A stretch of 64,000 nucleotides of DNA from Microvirga vignae (GTDB taxonomy: Bacteria; Pseudomonadota; Alphaproteobacteria; Rhizobiales; Beijerinckiaceae), in contig NZ_LCYG01000060.1 in NCBI RefSeq assembly GCF_001017175.1, positions 60,629-124,628 of the forward strand. The letters run 5' to 3'. Position numbers and translations under genes: made by a program. This document shows, in pieces, positions 43,887 to 56,773 of the stretch. Position 1 is the stretch's first letter. Every line of letters starts with the position of its first letter. The notes beneath the pieces are model-generated. The model was not told the origin of the DNA. It did no database searches and saw only the letters and a program-made list of their open reading frames with translations.

Positions 43887-44612
43887 TCAGTTGATCATGA
43901 AGCCACCATCGACCGGCATCGCAAGACCATTCAGCATCGCGGCGCGGTCACTCAACAGGTAGAGGATGACCTCCGCGACATCGTCAGGATCGGCGAATCG
44001 CCCGAGCGGAATGCGCGAGAGCATGCGCCCTGCCTTGTCGGGATCGCTCCAGGCCTTTGTCGCCATCGGCGTGAGGGTGACCGTCGGGTTGATGGCATTC
44101 ACCCGTATCTTGTGACGTCCGAGCTCGTTCGCCATCACGCGCGTCAGAGCATCGAGCGCACCCTTCGAGGCGCAATAGGCGGCATGATCGGCAAAACCGA
44201 TGAAGGATGAGATCGACGAGACATTCACGATCGACCCGGGCAGCCCGCGCGCGACCCGATCCCGTGCGTATTCCTGGGCCACGATCATGGGGGCACGGGT
44301 ATTGACCGCATAGATCCAGTCGAACGTCTCCGTCGTCACTTCGAGAAAAGGATCGAGCGCCGTCGTTCCGGCGCAGTTCACCAGGTAGTCGACCGGCAGG
44401 GCGGCTCGTGCCGCCTCTCGCGTCGCCACTGCATCAGCGAGATCGACGACGATGGACCGGCAGCCGATCTCGCCCTCCAGGCTGTCCAGATCCTCCTTCG
44501 TGCGGGTCATCGCAACGACTTTGGCCCCGCGCTCGGTCAGGAGCCTGGCCGTTGCCCGGCCGATGCCCTTGCCAGCTCCCGTCACAAGAACGCTCTTGCC
44601 TTCGAATTCCAT
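43887..44612 (-). CDS. SDR-family oxidoreductase, L-xylulose reductase-like
   Basis: From the ATG at 44612 (MEFEGKSVLVTG) it has 241 residues. The cofactor motif TGAGKGIG, NCAG, the catalytic Ser (NVSSISS) and YCASK are present, and the C-terminus VDGGFMIN is classical SDR. The overall pattern resembles L-xylulose (dicarbonyl) reductase, which interconverts L-xylulose and xylitol. The substrate is inferred from the operon. Confidence 0.87.
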   Translation of the reverse strand: MEFEGKSVLVTGAGKGIGRATARLLTERGAKVVAMTRTKEDLDSLEGEIGCRSIVVDLADAVATREAARAALPVDYLVNCAGTTALDPFLEVTTETFDWIYAVNTRAPMIVAQEYARDRVARGLPGSIVNVSSISSFIGFADHAAYCASKGALDALTRVMANELGRHKIRVNAINPTVTLTPMATKAWSDPDKAGRMLSRIPLGRFADPDDVAEVILYLLSDRAAMLNGLAMPVDGGFMIN

Positions 44613-44673
44613 GGATCCGTTCCTCACCAGCACGTAAACCGCCATCGACGACCGCGACAGAAACGGCCCTGCC

Positions 44674-45744
<1,071 letters not shown>

Positions 45745-45756
45745 GTTTTTTCCTCG

Positions 45757-46800
45757 TCAGGCTTGATCTTGCATATCGATCTGGATTTTCACTTCCCCTC
45801 TCGGGGCCGAGGCTGCGTACTCGAACGCCTCGATGCTCCTGGAGAAGGGAAAGGTGCGGGTAATCAGAGGGCTCACGTCGATAGAGCCCGATGACAGCAT
45901 GGCGATGCAGCGCGGAAAGACATGGGCGTAACGGAACACGTGCTCGACACGCGCTTCCTTCACCTGGGCCTTGGCCACGTCATAAGCGATGGGCTCCAGC
46001 GGAATGCCGACATAGACGACGCAGCCGCCCGGGCAGAGCGGATCGAAGACATCGGCTGCGGCCTTCTCGTTGCCGGAGCACTCGAAGACGATATCGGCCC
46101 CCCACCCATCCGTTTCCGCGCGTGCTGCCTCCGCGAGATCGCGGCTGCGCACGTTGACAGGGGTGACCGGCCCTAGTTTCGCCGCGATGGCCAGCTTGTC
46201 GTCATCGACATCGCTGACGATGGCACGGGCGCAGCCGGCGGCAAGCGCCGCGAGAACCGTGACCAGACCAATCGGCCCCGCGCCGATGACGACAGCGATG
46301 TCGCCGGGTTTGACCCGAGCCTTGATCGCGGCATGCACACCGACGGCCAAGGGCTCGACCATGGCCGCTGCCTCAAACGATACGTTATCGGGCAGCTTGA
46401 AGGTGAAATCAGCCGGATGGACGACGCTGGGCCTGAGAACGCCGTGGATCGGAGGCGTCGCCCAGAACCGGACCGCGGGATCGAGGTTGTACAAACCGAG
46501 CCTCGTTGCACGGCTCGTCGGGTCAGGAATTCCCGGCTCCATGCAGACACGATCGCCGACCTTGAACTCGTGGACGGCAGAGCCGACTTCGGTGACGACA
46601 CCTGCTGCCTCATGTCCGAGGACCATCGGCTCCCGAACAACGAACGGCCCGATGGCGCCATGCGTGTAGTAATGAACGTCGCTGCCGCAGACACCCACGA
46701 CCTTCAGCTGAATGCGGACATCACGCGGTCCCAACTCCTCTTCGACGATGTGATCACGAAGGGCGAGCTTTCCCTTTTCCTCAAGAACGAGCGCTTTCAT
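45757..46800 (-). CDS. NAD-dependent polyol dehydrogenase (xylitol/sorbitol dehydrogenase-like)
   Basis: A 347-residue MDR enzyme. Catalytic zinc ligands are in [10 protein letters not shown] and GHEAAG; the cofactor motif is GAGPIG. The usual four structural-zinc cysteines are replaced ([15 protein letters not shown]), a state also known in some sorbitol/xylitol dehydrogenases. It probably oxidises xylitol to D-xylulose or sorbitol to fructose. It starts 11 bases downstream of the small membrane protein gene. Confidence 0.88.
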   Translation of the reverse strand: MKALVLEEKGKLALRDHIVEEELGPRDVRIQLKVVGVCGSDVHYYTHGAIGPFVVREPMVLGHEAAGVVTEVGSAVHEFKVGDRVCMEPGIPDPTSRATRLGLYNLDPAVRFWATPPIHGVLRPSVVHPADFTFKLPDNVSFEAAAMVEPLAVGVHAAIKARVKPGDIAVVIGAGPIGLVTVLAALAAGCARAIVSDVDDDKLAIAAKLGPVTPVNVRSRDLAEAARAETDGWGADIVFECSGNEKAAADVFDPLCPGGCVVYVGIPLEPIAYDVAKAQVKEARVEHVFRYAHVFPRCIAMLSSGSIDVSPLITRTFPFSRSIEAFEYAASAPRGEVKIQIDMQDQA

Positions 46801-46811
46801 CGAAGGTCCTC

Positions 46812-47018
46812 CTACCCGCGCATGACAATGATGACCCCAACGATCAGCGACAGAACCGTCGCCACCATGAGGGGAAGATCGGCCTCGAGGAAGCGCATCC
46901 AGAACAAGTGCAAGGCAACGAACAGGAGGACCGCAATGAAGACCCGATCAAAGGCATTTGTCTCAATCGGAAGAAAGCCACGGCGCTCCGCAACAGGTCT
47001 ATCGGTGTCGTCACTCAT
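46812..47018 (-). CDS. small two-helix membrane protein in the polyol ABC operon
   Basis: A 68-residue protein with a hydrophilic N-terminus ([14 protein letters not shown]) and two hydrophobic segments (about residues 27-41 and 48-66) ending in VIIVMRG. It lies between the permease gene (3 bases away) and the dehydrogenase gene (11 bases away), so it is co-translated with the transporter. Small membrane proteins of this position occur in other rhizobial sugar-alcohol operons. Its role is unknown; an accessory of the permease complex is a reasonable guess. Confidence 0.75.
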   Translation of the reverse strand: MSDDTDRPVAERRGFLPIETNAFDRVFIAVLLFVALHLFWMRFLEADLPLMVATVLSLIVGVIIVMRG

Positions 47019-47021
47019 GCA

Positions 47022-47876
47022 TCACTCCTTGACAGCGCCGAAGGTAAGGCCGGCCACGATGTGACGCTGCGCGAGACCAAGCACGAGAAGAGCCGGCACG
47101 AGGGTCAACATCGCAGTCGCAGCCATTCTTCCCCAGTTCGTGCCGGTGACGGTCACGAACTCGGCAAGGCCCGTCGTGATGGTGCGCGCATGCACGCTGG
47201 TCAGCGTTGCCGCGAACAGGTACTCGTTCCATGCGAAAACCCAGGTGAGAATTCCGGTCACTGCCAGACCAGGTTTCGCCAGAGGCAGAATGACCTTTGT
47301 CAAGACCTGCCACGTATTGGCTCCGTCCACGAAGGCGGCCTCGTCGAGCTCTTTCGGAATTCCGTCGATCACCCCTCTCAGGGTCCAGATCGCGAAGGGG
47401 AGATTGAAGACGCAGTACAGAAGGATCAGGCCGATCTTCGTGTCGAACAGCTTCACGTCGGCCACGACGAAGACCTGCGTGTAGAGAAGAAACAGCGGAA
47501 GAAGGAACACCGCCGGAGGCGCCATGCGGTTCGTGATGGTCCAGAAAAAGAGATTCTCCTTTCCCGGCAACTTGTATCGGGACAGAGCATAGGTCGCGAG
47601 CAGCGCCAGGGTGGTAACGAGCAAAGCGTTCGCCGTGGCGACCACGACGGAATTGAACATATACCGCTGGAAGGCCGAATCGGCCAGCGTGCTCGTGTAG
47701 TTCTCCGTGAAGAAGCTCGAAATGACGAAGCTCGGGCTTCCGAACAGCTGAACGCGGCTCTTCGCGGAGACTGCGAACATCCAGTAGATCGGGAGCAGCG
47801 TGATAAGGCTCGACAGCGTCCAGAACAGAATGGACCCGAGCGATGCAGAAGCTCTCTTGCGAAACCGGCGCATCAT
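47022..47876 (-). CDS. polyol/sugar ABC transporter permease (SmoG/MalG type)
   Basis: From the ATG at 47876 ([19 protein letters not shown] just upstream) it has 284 residues, about six transmembrane helices, and the EAA loop ([28 protein letters not shown]). It is the MalG-like permease. Its start overlaps the stop of the MalF-like gene (ATGA). Confidence 0.92.
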   Translation of the reverse strand: MMRRFRKRASASLGSILFWTLSSLITLLPIYWMFAVSAKSRVQLFGSPSFVISSFFTENYTSTLADSAFQRYMFNSVVVATANALLVTTLALLATYALSRYKLPGKENLFFWTITNRMAPPAVFLLPLFLLYTQVFVVADVKLFDTKIGLILLYCVFNLPFAIWTLRGVIDGIPKELDEAAFVDGANTWQVLTKVILPLAKPGLAVTGILTWVFAWNEYLFAATLTSVHARTITTGLAEFVTVTGTNWGRMAATAMLTLVPALLVLGLAQRHIVAGLTFGAVKE

Positions 47877-48754
47877 TCCGCCCTCTTCAAATCGCGCCGT
47901 GCCACCAGACCTGCATAGAGCATCCAGCACATGACGATCGTGAGATAGAGTGTAATCAGCGACATCGCCGACCCGTAGCCGTAGTCGGTCTTCGGAAAGA
48001 CGACACGCCAGATGTGAAGACCGATGTAACGCGTGGCCGCGCCCGGGCCGCCGCCGGTCAGCATCCAGACCTCATCCACGGTGCGCAGCGCATCCATCAT
48101 GCGAATGAACACGGTGGCGAGAATGGCCGGCTTCAGCAGCGGCAGGGTGATATGCCAGAAGATCTGGAAGCGGTTCGCGCCGTCGATCTGGGCCTGCTCG
48201 AAAGGCTCCTTCGGCAGGGACGACAGTGCGGCAAGCAGCGTCAGCGTGACGAGCGGCGTCCAGTGCCACACATCCATGACGACCGTCGTGAAGAAGGCCT
48301 GATCGATATACCGGCTGATGTTGAACTCATACCCGAGCCACCGGTTCAGGTAATAGGGCAACGGTCCGAGGCCGGGCACCGTCAGAAGGCGCCATGTGGC
48401 ACCGACGGCAATCGGGGCGATCACGAGCGGCAGCGTATGGATGGTGCGAAAGAAACCTTTGCCCGGGAAGTCCTTCATGAAGAGTTGAGCGAGGAAATAG
48501 CCGAGCACGATCTCGCTGAGGACCGCGAAGAAGGCAAACTTGAGCGTCAGCCAGAGCGAGTACAGAAACTGATCGTCAAAAACGAGGCGCCTGAAGTTCT
48601 CGGCCCAGGCAAATTGCATATCGGGGTTGGCTGCAAAGCTGTTCCAGTTCATGAACCCGATGACGAGAACATAGAGGAACGGAATGACCCCGAAGACGAA
48701 CAAAATGGGGAGGGTCGGCGTGAGCAACAGCCATCCCACCGAATTCGCACGCAT
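47873..48754 (-). CDS. polyol/sugar ABC transporter permease (SmoF/MalF type)
   Basis: From the ATG at 48754 ([16 protein letters not shown]) it has 293 residues. It is a six-helix permease with the EAA loop ([27 protein letters not shown]). It forms the membrane channel with the MalG-like partner. Confidence 0.92.
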   Translation of the reverse strand: MRANSVGWLLLTPTLPILFVFGVIPFLYVLVIGFMNWNSFAANPDMQFAWAENFRRLVFDDQFLYSLWLTLKFAFFAVLSEIVLGYFLAQLFMKDFPGKGFFRTIHTLPLVIAPIAVGATWRLLTVPGLGPLPYYLNRWLGYEFNISRYIDQAFFTTVVMDVWHWTPLVTLTLLAALSSLPKEPFEQAQIDGANRFQIFWHITLPLLKPAILATVFIRMMDALRTVDEVWMLTGGGPGAATRYIGLHIWRVVFPKTDYGYGSAMSLITLYLTIVMCWMLYAGLVARRDLKRAE

Positions 48755-48862
48755 CCTGATGCTCCTGCCTTCCGGTCGTGCAAACTCGACCGGAGAATTT
48801 GGGATTTGACGGCCACCGCACAAAAAGCACGGTGGCCTTGATAGCCCAAAAGGGAGGGCGCA

Positions 48863-50293
<1,431 letters not shown>

Positions 50294-50415
50294 CGCGTTT
50301 TCCCTCCCGAACTCCTTCTCAAGGAAGACCAGCGGTCGTTGCCCTCGAGATCAAAGATGCGACGCCCCTGCTTGGGGGCGAGCCGTATTGTTTTGTCAGG
50401 CAAGGCGAGCAAATC

Positions 50416-50427
50416 AGAACATGTTCT
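50416..50427. promoter_or_regulatory. 12-bp perfect palindrome upstream of the polyol operon
   Basis: AGAACATGTTCT lies 123 bases before the binding-protein ATG, in the 193-base gap after the AraC gene. Flanking TC and TCT extend the symmetry partially. It is a candidate operator; AraC-type proteins usually bind direct repeats, so another regulator may be involved. Confidence 0.35.
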
Positions 50428-50486
50428 TCTGACTTTACCTCCCGGAAGTCGCACGCATATCCCGCGCGGCCTCTGGTGAAAATCTA

Positions 50487-51485
50487 TTAAGCGCCAGTGA
50501 ATGCTTCCACGCCTCTGCTCATCGGGATCTGTACTTTTTTGTCCGGAGAGGCGTTCGATCCGTATCTGGCGGGCATAAAAATGCTTTCCTGGATCGAGGC
50601 CGGAGCAGGCGTTGTGCATCGACGCGCCGTTCGCCGGTACGCGGATGGAGTTTGATCGCAGAACTTCACGAACTGACGGTTGAAGTTCGCGATATTGTTG
50701 AAGCCGACATCGAAGCAGATCTCGGTCACGGATCGATCCGTGTGGGCGAGCAGCGTGCAGGCCGAATAGATGCGCGTCTGGTTGACGTATTTCGCAAAGG
50801 TATGGCCCGTCTGTTTTTTGAAGAAGCGGGAGAAGGCGCTCGACTCCATGCCGCAGAGCTGAGCAATGGTCGTCAGGTGGATATCGGAGAAATAGTTATT
50901 GTGGATGTAGTTGATTGCGCGCTCCGCCTTCTCTGACGGGCGCGACGGTATGGTTGCGGCGGGGGCGCGGTGAGAGAGCGTTTTCCGCTCGGAAGGGATC
51001 CTGGCCAGTGTCGCCAGGAGCTCCAGGAACAGAATCATGCGCTGGGCGCCTTGAGCGCGGCCGATCTGCCGGAGCAGAGAAGCCCCCTTTCGTGCCGTAT
51101 CCCCCGAAAACAACAGGCCGAATGCGGCCTCCGACAGAAATCGCTGCACCTCCTCGAACTCGGGAAAGTTCGTGCAGATGCGGTCGGCACATTCGGGGCT
51201 GAACTGAATCAGCATGTCCCGATCGGGAATGATCAGGTTGCCAGTGTCGCTCAACCAGTTGTGGGGCAGATTCGGGCCTGTCAGGACAAGACAGTCGGGC
51301 TCGAAGGGACCGACATAATCGCCGATCATCATCGTGCCCGAGGAATTCTGGATCAGGTGGAGCTCATACTCCACGTGGTAATGCCACTTCGCCAAGTGGT
51401 GAGGATAGTCGTGAACGTTCCATCGGAACGATGCGGATGGCGGAAAGACAATAACCTCATACACGGGGACTGATTTGCGTTCCAT
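50487..51485 (-). CDS. AraC-family transcriptional regulator of the polyol operon
   Basis: A 332-residue regulator. The N-terminal part is a cupin-like ligand domain (about 15-150; HYHVEYELHLIQNS). The C-terminal double HTH (about 195-290) contains IHLTTIAQLCGMESSAFSRFFKK and VTEICFDVGFNNIANFNRQF. A basic tail of about 45 residues follows. It lies directly upstream of the polyol transporter on the same strand and probably activates it. Confidence 0.9.
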   Translation of the reverse strand: MERKSVPVYEVIVFPPSASFRWNVHDYPHHLAKWHYHVEYELHLIQNSSGTMMIGDYVGPFEPDCLVLTGPNLPHNWLSDTGNLIIPDRDMLIQFSPECADRICTNFPEFEEVQRFLSEAAFGLLFSGDTARKGASLLRQIGRAQGAQRMILFLELLATLARIPSERKTLSHRAPAATIPSRPSEKAERAINYIHNNYFSDIHLTTIAQLCGMESSAFSRFFKKQTGHTFAKYVNQTRIYSACTLLAHTDRSVTEICFDVGFNNIANFNRQFVKFCDQTPSAYRRTARRCTTPAPASIQESIFMPARYGSNASPDKKVQIPMSRGVEAFTGA

Positions 51486-51636
51486 TCTCGCCGCCCTCCA
51501 TAGGTACAGCAGGTCGTTTCCTCTTAAAATCCGCTCGTTGGCGGTTATCGTTCCGCGTCTCCTTTGACGGATCCACGGTTGTCAGCTTGAGCCGAATACG
51601 CAGGCTGGGTACAGGCTTTCGAATCTAGTGTTAGTT

Positions 51637-53310
51637 CTAGGATAAGGTTTCGTAGTGTCGATCCTCGGCAGGCTGACGACTGGGGTTTGCGACGAACTCA
51701 GCCGCACGATGCCCAAGCATCAATGCTGCCGCATTGGTGTTCGCGGACGGGATGAACGGTATAGCGGAGCAGTCGATCACGCGCAGGGCATCGACACCGC
51801 GAAGGCGCATTCGGTTGTCGAGCACGGCCATCGGGTCGTCATCGGGACCCATTCGGGCAGTACCAGAAGGGTGGTAATTGGTTTTGACGGTCTTCCCGCA
51901 ATACTGAATGAGAGCCTCATCGCTTTCGACGTCGGCTCCCGGCAGCAGCTCCTGCGCAATCTTCGGGCCGATCGGTTTTGTCGCCAGCAGTTTCCGCGCA
52001 TGTCGGAGTGAGGCCAGCGTCAGGCGCAGATCGTCAGGATGGCCGAAGAAATTAGCATCGACGACGGGCTTATCCGCGGGATTTGAAGAGCGTAGCCGGA
52101 CGCTTCCTCGCGCTTTAGGTCGCAACAGGCACGAGGTCAGCGTCACGCCATAGGTCGGCTTGGCGCTCGATATATCGCGGTCGAGATAAACGATGGGGGC
52201 GCAATACAGTTGAATGGTCGGACGCTCGCCGCCATCCGGATCGTAGAACAGGCAGGATTCGATCCCGGTCGTCGTGACCGGCCCGGTGCCGAACAGAATA
52301 TACTGAAGGCCGTTGCGCACCATGCGCCAGCCTTTGTCCTGACCGAAATATCCGCTCGGCCGCGTGGTGGACGCGATTAGCGGCACCTCATGATGATCCT
52401 GCAGATTGGCCCCTACTCCGGGCAGGTCGACAACCACTCGAACACCATGCTCTCTGAGATGGTCGGCCGGACCGAGGCCCGACAACATGAGCAGCTTCGC
52501 GGTGTTGTACGTTCCGGCCGCAACCAGCACTTCGCGCTCAGCATAGGCGCGCACCATATTGCCGTTGAGGCTGTATTCCACGCCGACGGCGCGACCTGCC
52601 TCGATCAGGATTGTCATCACGAGAGCATCGGTCACAATGGTCAGGCGCGGATCGGCCATGACCTGAGACAGGAACGCCGACACGGCATCGCAGCGCACCA
52701 TCTTCCCGTTGGCCCCACGACCCATCGTATGCTGCATCACGCCGACGCCGGCCTGGCGTTCGCCGTTGAAGTCCGGGTTATAGGGATGGCCCAGCCCCTG
52801 TGCCGCAAGGATGTAATCCTCGGTCATGTCGCACAGGCTGCCTGGATCGGAGACCAGCAGGTCTCCGTCTATGCCATGATAGGCATTGTTGAATTTGGAA
52901 TTCCGCTCCAGCGCTTTGAAGTGAGGCAGCACATCGGCGTATGACCAGCCGGAACCCTCTCCGAGATAGGCTTCCCACCCGTCGTAGTCCTCCCGCTGAC
53001 CGCGCATGTAGACCATCGCGTTCACGGCGCTGCCACCGCCGAGAACCTTGGCCTGAGGCACGATGGGCGCCCGTCCACCGAGCCGGTTCTGGGGCAGGGT
53101 CTGATGCATCTCGAGGAAGTCGTCCCGGGCGAGATATTTCATGTAACCCGCCGGCATGCGCATGATGGAGGCCGCCCTTGCCGGTCCTCGCTCGATCAGA
53201 AGCACGCGACAGCCGAAGTCGCGAACGAGCCGCGTGGCCGCCACGCATCCGGAGGAGCCTCCGCCCGCGATGATGAAATCGTAGCCCGGTGTTGGACCTG
53301 AAGCCGCCAT
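51637..53310 (-). CDS. GMC-family FAD oxidoreductase (choline/alcohol dehydrogenase-like)
   Basis: From the ATG at 53310 (MAASGPTPGYDF) it has 557 residues; nine codons further upstream are also open. The FAD-binding GGGSSGC motif is at the N-terminus, the GMC signature GGGSAVNAMVYMRG lies near 80, and the catalytic His region is HPSGTARMG with ANTNAAALMLGHRAAEF near the end. It oxidises an alcohol with FAD. Its position between the two sugar operons suggests a polyol or sugar substrate, but family members include choline and aromatic alcohol oxidases. Confidence 0.9.
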   Translation of the reverse strand: MAASGPTPGYDFIIAGGGSSGCVAATRLVRDFGCRVLLIERGPARAASIMRMPAGYMKYLARDDFLEMHQTLPQNRLGGRAPIVPQAKVLGGGSAVNAMVYMRGQREDYDGWEAYLGEGSGWSYADVLPHFKALERNSKFNNAYHGIDGDLLVSDPGSLCDMTEDYILAAQGLGHPYNPDFNGERQAGVGVMQHTMGRGANGKMVRCDAVSAFLSQVMADPRLTIVTDALVMTILIEAGRAVGVEYSLNGNMVRAYAEREVLVAAGTYNTAKLLMLSGLGPADHLREHGVRVVVDLPGVGANLQDHHEVPLIASTTRPSGYFGQDKGWRMVRNGLQYILFGTGPVTTTGIESCLFYDPDGGERPTIQLYCAPIVYLDRDISSAKPTYGVTLTSCLLRPKARGSVRLRSSNPADKPVVDANFFGHPDDLRLTLASLRHARKLLATKPIGPKIAQELLPGADVESDEALIQYCGKTVKTNYHPSGTARMGPDDDPMAVLDNRMRLRGVDALRVIDCSAIPFIPSANTNAAALMLGHRAAEFVANPSRQPAEDRHYETLS

Positions 53311-53502
53311 GAGGTGCCGACCCGCCTTCTTCGTCAACGAAGGATGTGATCAGAAGCCTACGATGCCGATCTATTGCCGACTACAGCCATAACTGCACCC
53401 GACCTGTACTTTTTTGATCGCAATGCGAAATTAAAGTATGGGTCAAAGGCAAGCTGGGTCAGCATCTCAGCATCATTGACGGGCCCCTCATGGAGTGCAG
53501 GC

Positions 53503-54987
53503 GTGTCCCACTACCTCGGCATCGATATCGGCACTTCGGCGGTCAAGGCAATCGTCGTCGATGAGCGTCAGCTCGCCATAGCCGAAACGGAAATCCCTCT
53601 TGCGATCTCCCGCCTGAGCGATTTCTGGTCCGAGCAGGACCCTGAAGGATGGTGGCAAGCGGTTCAAGCCGCCATCTCGCACCTGCGCAGCCGGGCTCCA
53701 GGAGCCTTCGCGGACATCAAGGGGGTCGGACTTTCAGGACAGATGCACGGCGCCGTACTGCTCGGTGAAAATGATCGCCCCCTGCGCCCGGCCATCCTCT
53801 GGAACGACGGCCGCTCGTTCCGGGAGGCGGAGGAGCTTGAAAGGAAGTACCCGGACCTTTCGCGAGCACTGGGTGTGCTCCCGATGCCCGGCCTCACGGC
53901 TCCGAAGCTCCTCTGGCTCCAGCGGCATGAGCCGGAGACCTTTCGGGCAGCCCGAAAGGTTCTTCTGCCGAAGGACTACATCCGGCTGAAACTGACGGGC
54001 CGCCTCGCAACCGACATGTCGGATGCAGCGGGCACCTGGTGGCTGGACGAGGCCGCGCGATCATGGTCTGACGAGGCACTCGCGGCGACAGGACTGGATC
54101 GCTCCCACATGCCCGCATTGCTCGAGGGATCGAACCCTTCCGGCAGCTTGCGCCCGGAACTGGCGAAGGAATGGGGCTTGAGGGGCGAGATCGTCGTTGC
54201 AGGTGGCGCGGGCGATGTGGCAGCGGGCGCAGTCGGGCTGGGAGCGATTGAGGACGGAGCGGCCTTCATCTCCCTTGGGACATCCGGGCAACTCTTCGTC
54301 ACGACGAGGGCGTTCAGCCCCGCGCCAGAGGCCCTGGTGCATTCCTTCTGCCATGCACTTCCTGATCGCTGGTTCCAGATGGCGGCGATGCTCAATGGAG
54401 CGAGCTGCCTCGCCTGGGCGGCGGGGCTGCTCAAGGCGGATATCGCTGACCTTCTGCGGCGGACCGAAGACGTCTACCGCAAGCCATCCTCCCTGCTCTT
54501 CCTGCCCTATCTCGCAGGAGAGCGCACGCCCCACAACGACGCTTATGCGCGCGGCGTCTTCTTCGGACTTTCCCCCGAGACGCAACGGACGGATCTGGTG
54601 CAGGCCGTTCTGGAAGGTGTCGCTTTCAGTTTCGCCGATGCCAAGACATGCCTCGAGCACGCAGGCACGCAACTCTCTTACGCAGGCCTGATCGGCGGCG
54701 GATCCCGCAGTGTCTTCTGGGCACGCATTCTCGCCAATGTCCTGAACATCCCCCTTGTCCGCTATGAAGGCAGCGACAAAGGGCCCGCCTTCGGCGCCGC
54801 GCGGCTGGCGCGACTGGCAGCGACCGGGGAGGCTCCGGAAGCTGTCTGCTCAGCCCCTGCAGTACTTGAGACGATCGAACCGGAATCTCACCTTGCGGAA
54901 CTCTATAGCCCACAAATCGAGAGCTTCCGCCGCCTCTATCGTGCTCTCAGGCCGGAGTTCAGACACGCCCTGACAGGTGGCGATTGA
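53503..54987 (+). CDS. xylB: xylulokinase, copy 2
   Basis: I start it at the GTG at 53503 because GGAG lies 8 bases upstream and the kinase fold begins at once (SHYLGIDIGTSAVK), giving 494 residues. Codons open back to 53374 have no homology-like content. FGGY motifs match copy 1: WSEQDPEGWW, LSGQMHGAVLL, GERTPHND and GGGSRSVFW. It is clearly a diverged paralogue of copy 1, not a recent duplicate. It heads the plus-strand sugar operon and is divergent from the GMC gene. Confidence 0.9.
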   Translation: MSHYLGIDIGTSAVKAIVVDERQLAIAETEIPLAISRLSDFWSEQDPEGWWQAVQAAISHLRSRAPGAFADIKGVGLSGQMHGAVLLGENDRPLRPAILWNDGRSFREAEELERKYPDLSRALGVLPMPGLTAPKLLWLQRHEPETFRAARKVLLPKDYIRLKLTGRLATDMSDAAGTWWLDEAARSWSDEALAATGLDRSHMPALLEGSNPSGSLRPELAKEWGLRGEIVVAGGAGDVAAGAVGLGAIEDGAAFISLGTSGQLFVTTRAFSPAPEALVHSFCHALPDRWFQMAAMLNGASCLAWAAGLLKADIADLLRRTEDVYRKPSSLLFLPYLAGERTPHNDAYARGVFFGLSPETQRTDLVQAVLEGVAFSFADAKTCLEHAGTQLSYAGLIGGGSRSVFWARILANVLNIPLVRYEGSDKGPAFGAARLARLAATGEAPEAVCSAPAVLETIEPESHLAELYSPQIESFRRLYRALRPEFRHALTGGD

Positions 54988-55076
54988 AAGTTGATTTGAG
55001 CGGCCCTAGTCTTCTCTCATCCTGAACGAACAAACCGCCTCATCGTCAATCCGAGGACGTCAGGGAGGAAAGAACC

Positions 55077-55247
55077 GTGGACCGGGGCTCTGTCGTCACA
55101 CCCCCACATTCCACCGCCGCCGCTCCTGGGGTAGCCGGGAACGGTATGCTTCTTGCTGTCTGTGAGCGGCCTTCCGGCGATCCTCTCCTTCCCGCTAAAT
55201 CTCCCATCGCCCGCACTGGCGGGATGCCGCCCAGGGAGGATCCATGA
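55077..55247 (+). CDS. candidate 56-codon upstream ORF coupled to the sugar ABC ATPase
   Basis: A GTG at 55077 preceded by AGGGAGGAA opens a 56-codon frame (start [17 protein letters not shown]) whose TGA overlaps the ATG of the downstream ATPase gene (ATGA). The good ribosome-binding site and exact coupling suggest real translation, perhaps as a leader that couples expression. The peptide is Pro/Gly-rich and I recognise no family. It may instead be chance in the 256-base gap. Confidence 0.4.
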   Translation: MDRGSVVTPPHSTAAAPGVAGNGMLLAVCERPSGDPLLPAKSPIARTGGMPPREDP

Positions 55248-56773
55248 CAGGACCATCTCCGATCCTCGAAATGTCCGGAATCTCGAAAACCTTCCCCGGC
55301 GTGCGAGCTCTCTCCGATGTGTCGCTCACGATCTACCCAGGTGAGATCCATGCCCTCATGGGCGAGAACGGGGCCGGCAAATCGACCCTGATGAAGATTC
55401 TCTCAGGGGCCTATCATGCCGATAGCGGCGGAGAGATCCGTATCGACGGCAAGCCGGTGATCATCAACTCTCCCCTCGCCGCACTCCATCACGGCATCTC
55501 GACCATCTATCAGGAACTCTCCCTCGCGCCGAACCTGTCCGTCGCCGAGAACATGCTGCTGGGTCGCGAGCATCGCAGCGGCCCCATGATCGACCGCGGC
55601 TCGATGGAGAATGCCTGCCGCACCGTGCTCGCCAAGCTGGGGGTTACATTCGGCCCCTCGACGAAGGTCAGTGAATTGTCGATGGCAGAGCGGCAGCTGG
55701 TGGAAATCGCCCGCGCGCTCATCGCCAATGCCCGCATCCTGATCATGGACGAGCCGACCACGTCCCTCTCGTCCCGAGAAACGGAAGCCCTGTTCGCGCT
55801 CGTGCGGCAGCTTCGGGCGGACGGCATGGCCATCATCTATATCAGCCACCGCATGGCAGAGGTCTACGAACTCGCCGACCGCGTCTCGGTGCTGCGGGAT
55901 GGAACCTATGTCGGCACGCTCGAACGCGATGAGATCTCGGCTGAGCGTTTGGTCCGCATGATGGTGGGCCGTGATCTGTCGTCCTTCTACAAGAAGGACC
56001 ATGACGCGAAAGGCAGCCGTGGCCCGGTGATCTTCTCCGTCCGCAATGTCGGGGACGGGCAGCGCGTGCACGAGTGCTCCCTCGATCTTCACCTGGGAGA
56101 GACACTCGGGATTGCAGGGCTTGTCGGAGCCGGGCGCACCGAGCTTGCCCGCCTCATTTATGGAGCCGACCGCCGGATCAGCGGCGAGATCTCGCTTCAG
56201 GGAAAGCCTCTCGCGATCCGCCGCCCCGAGGATGCGATCGAAGCCGGCATCGTCTATCTGACCGAGGACAGGAAGCACCTTGGTCTCTTCCTCGACATGA
56301 CCGTGCGCGAGAACGTCAATCTGAACGTGCTGGGGCGGGATTCACGTGTCGGAAAGGTGCTGAACCTCAAAACGGCCAGGGCGCGGGCAGCTGCTGCCAT
56401 CAAAGCGCTCGGGATCCGCGTTGCCGGAGATATCGTTCCCGTCGGCAGCCTCTCAGGCGGCAATCAGCAGAAGGTTCTGCTCTCGCGCCTGCTCGAAACC
56501 AAGCCCCGGGTGCTCATTCTCGACGAGCCGACGCGCGGGGTCGATATCGGCGCGAAATCCGAGATCTACCGGCTGATCGACAAGCTGGTGCGTCGTGGCG
56601 TCGGCGTCATCGTCATATCGAGCGAACTTCCGGAAATCGTGGGCATCTGCGACCGCGTATTGGTGATGCGCGAAGGAAGGATCGCCGGTGAGGTCGGTGG
56701 AGCGGGCCATCCGCCGATCACGCAGGAAAACATCGTCGCCATCGCGACGGGGGTAAAGGAAGCCGCCGCATGA
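55244..56773 (+). CDS. sugar ABC transporter ATPase (RbsA/XylG type, two ATPase domains)
   Basis: A 509-residue CUT2 ATPase preceded by GGAGGATCC. Domain 1 (about 7-245) has [14 protein letters not shown], the degenerate signature LSMAERQ and [12 protein letters not shown]. Domain 2 (about 260-505) has the usual deviant Walker [13 protein letters not shown], signature LSGGNQQKV and [12 protein letters not shown]. It drives import with the RbsC-type permease that follows and overlaps by 4 bases. Confidence 0.94.
   Translation: MTGPSPILEMSGISKTFPGVRALSDVSLTIYPGEIHALMGENGAGKSTLMKILSGAYHADSGGEIRIDGKPVIINSPLAALHHGISTIYQELSLAPNLSVAENMLLGREHRSGPMIDRGSMENACRTVLAKLGVTFGPSTKVSELSMAERQLVEIARALIANARILIMDEPTTSLSSRETEALFALVRQLRADGMAIIYISHRMAEVYELADRVSVLRDGTYVGTLERDEISAERLVRMMVGRDLSSFYKKDHDAKGSRGPVIFSVRNVGDGQRVHECSLDLHLGETLGIAGLVGAGRTELARLIYGADRRISGEISLQGKPLAIRRPEDAIEAGIVYLTEDRKHLGLFLDMTVRENVNLNVLGRDSRVGKVLNLKTARARAAAAIKALGIRVAGDIVPVGSLSGGNQQKVLLSRLLETKPRVLILDEPTRGVDIGAKSEIYRLIDKLVRRGVGVIVISSELPEIVGICDRVLVMREGRIAGEVGGAGHPPITQENIVAIATGVKEAAA

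Noticed and set aside
54988..55243. Possible riboswitch in the gap before the Rbs-type ATPase
   Set aside because: No known aptamer pattern is recognisable; the gap is better explained by the coupled upstream ORF.
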